Positions 5,939 to 6,407 of a stretch of 6,407 bases of DNA are shown here, one piece after another; positions within the stretch are counted from its first letter, which is position 1, and each line of letters opens with the position of its first letter. This DNA comes from an uncultured bacterium (GTDB taxonomy: Bacteria > Bacillota_I > Bacilli_A > RF39 > UBA660), in assembly GCA_905215145.1 (NCBI GenBank), contig CAJMOW010000077.1, forward strand, positions 1 through 6,407, written 5' to 3'. The notes below the pieces were generated by a model. That model was not told the origin of the DNA. It was given only the letters and a program-made list of their open reading frames with translations, and ran no database searches. The position numbers and the translations under genes were made by a program.

Positions 5939-6407
5939 TACTTAACAACACCAATTTTATTTAATGGAAATAACCTAAATACTCCTACTCCACATATATC
6001 TTTTTTAGAAATAAGTCCTATTATTCTGCTATCTTGCGATACACCTCTATTGTCACCAAGTACAAAATAATAATCATCTGGAATAACATCATAACCCAAC
6101 TCTTCTAAAAAGAAATTGTCAGTTGAAACATCTAATTTTACATCATCAATTTTTTTATTATTAATATATAAAATTCCATTTACATATTTAACTGTTTCAC
6201 CAGGTAAACCTATTACCCTTTTTATTAGTTTGGAATTATTATAATTGAATACAACTATATCAAATCTTTCTATATTTTTATCAAATTTTTTTAATAAAAC
6301 TATGTCATTATTTTTTAAAGTAGGATACATTGATGTACCACTTACTCTTACTGGTGTTACTACAAAGCATCTAATAAGAACAACAATTAGAATTATTACT
6401 AAATATG
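5938..6407 (-). CDS. lepB: Type I signal peptidase, 5' end beyond the window
   Basis: This S26-family signal peptidase cuts signal peptides from secreted proteins at the outer face of the membrane. The visible part is about 155 residues; the start lies past the right edge. It begins within a membrane span (YLVIILIVVLIRCFVV). Next comes box B, VSGTSMYPTL, holding the catalytic Ser (residue 25 of the visible part). Box D follows as KLIKRVIGLPGE with the general-base Lys (visible residue 62), then box E as LGDNRGVSQDSR. The Lys shows it is the bacterial P-type enzyme rather than the SipW/ER type, which has His. The frame is open from 6405 to the TAA at 5938-5940, with no in-frame stop. An ATG at 6330 is the Met right after the catalytic Ser and is not the start. 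The stop overlaps the next gene's ATG (TAATG). The promoter must lie outside the window. Being clustered with an unknown membrane protein and a collagen protein, it may be a dedicated rather than the housekeeping peptidase. Confidence 0.93.
   Translation of the reverse strand, partial: YLVIILIVVLIRCFVVTPVRVSGTSMYPTLKNNDIVLLKKFDKNIERFDIVVFNYNNSKLIKRVIGLPGETVKYVNGILYINNKKIDDVKLDVSTDNFFLEELGYDVIPDDYYFVLGDNRGVSQDSRIIGLISKKDICGVGVFRLFPLNKIGVVK

Overview
The window is a very AT-rich stretch of a low-GC Gram-positive (Bacillota-type) genome. This rests on strong AGGAG-type ribosome binding sites, sigma-A-like promoters with TG-extended -10 boxes, short hairpin terminators, all-TAA stops, Lys/Asn/Ile-rich proteins and a BclA-like collagen protein. 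No in-frame TGA is needed, so the standard bacterial code fits. I cannot name the species; an uncultured gut-type clostridial or bacillar lineage is a guess from composition and gene families. Every gene I can support lies on the minus strand, so transcription runs from the right end to the left.

Right third (6407 to 3668), an apparent operon. A type I signal peptidase, cut by the window edge, overlaps by one base (TAATG) a 459-residue Lys/Asn-rich, single-span membrane protein of unknown function. That is followed 73 bases later by a collagen-like protein with two Gly-X-Y blocks and a BclA-type C-terminal domain. A perfect 13-bp hairpin closes the unit. The set looks like a cell-surface module, but the collagen protein has no signal peptide, so the role of the peptidase in it is open.

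Middle (3663 to 906), two independently transcribed genes. The first is a stand-alone HD-domain phosphohydrolase resembling the HD domain of CCA-adding enzymes without the nucleotidyltransferase part; it has a near-consensus promoter and a terminator. The second is a 656-residue fusion of a complete MATE efflux transporter with a complete cytidylate-kinase-like P-loop domain. Its promoter has a perfect 8-bp inverted repeat between the -35 and -10 boxes, and its terminator hairpin includes its own stop codon.

Left end (873 to 1), a decayed zone. An ADP-ribosylglycohydrolase remnant keeps only the N- and C-terminal ends of the family. Next to it is a GNAT acetyltransferase. Each is broken by one missing base in an A7 run. 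Adding one A to each run restores continuous reading frames of 69 and 146 codons with family-typical sequence. The two runs also have the form of -1 slippery heptamers, so decay, homopolymer sequencing error and recoding are all possible; the large deletion in the hydrolase favours decay. Bases 1-104, downstream of the GNAT gene, hold only AT-rich sequence with imperfect palindromes and no gene I can support.
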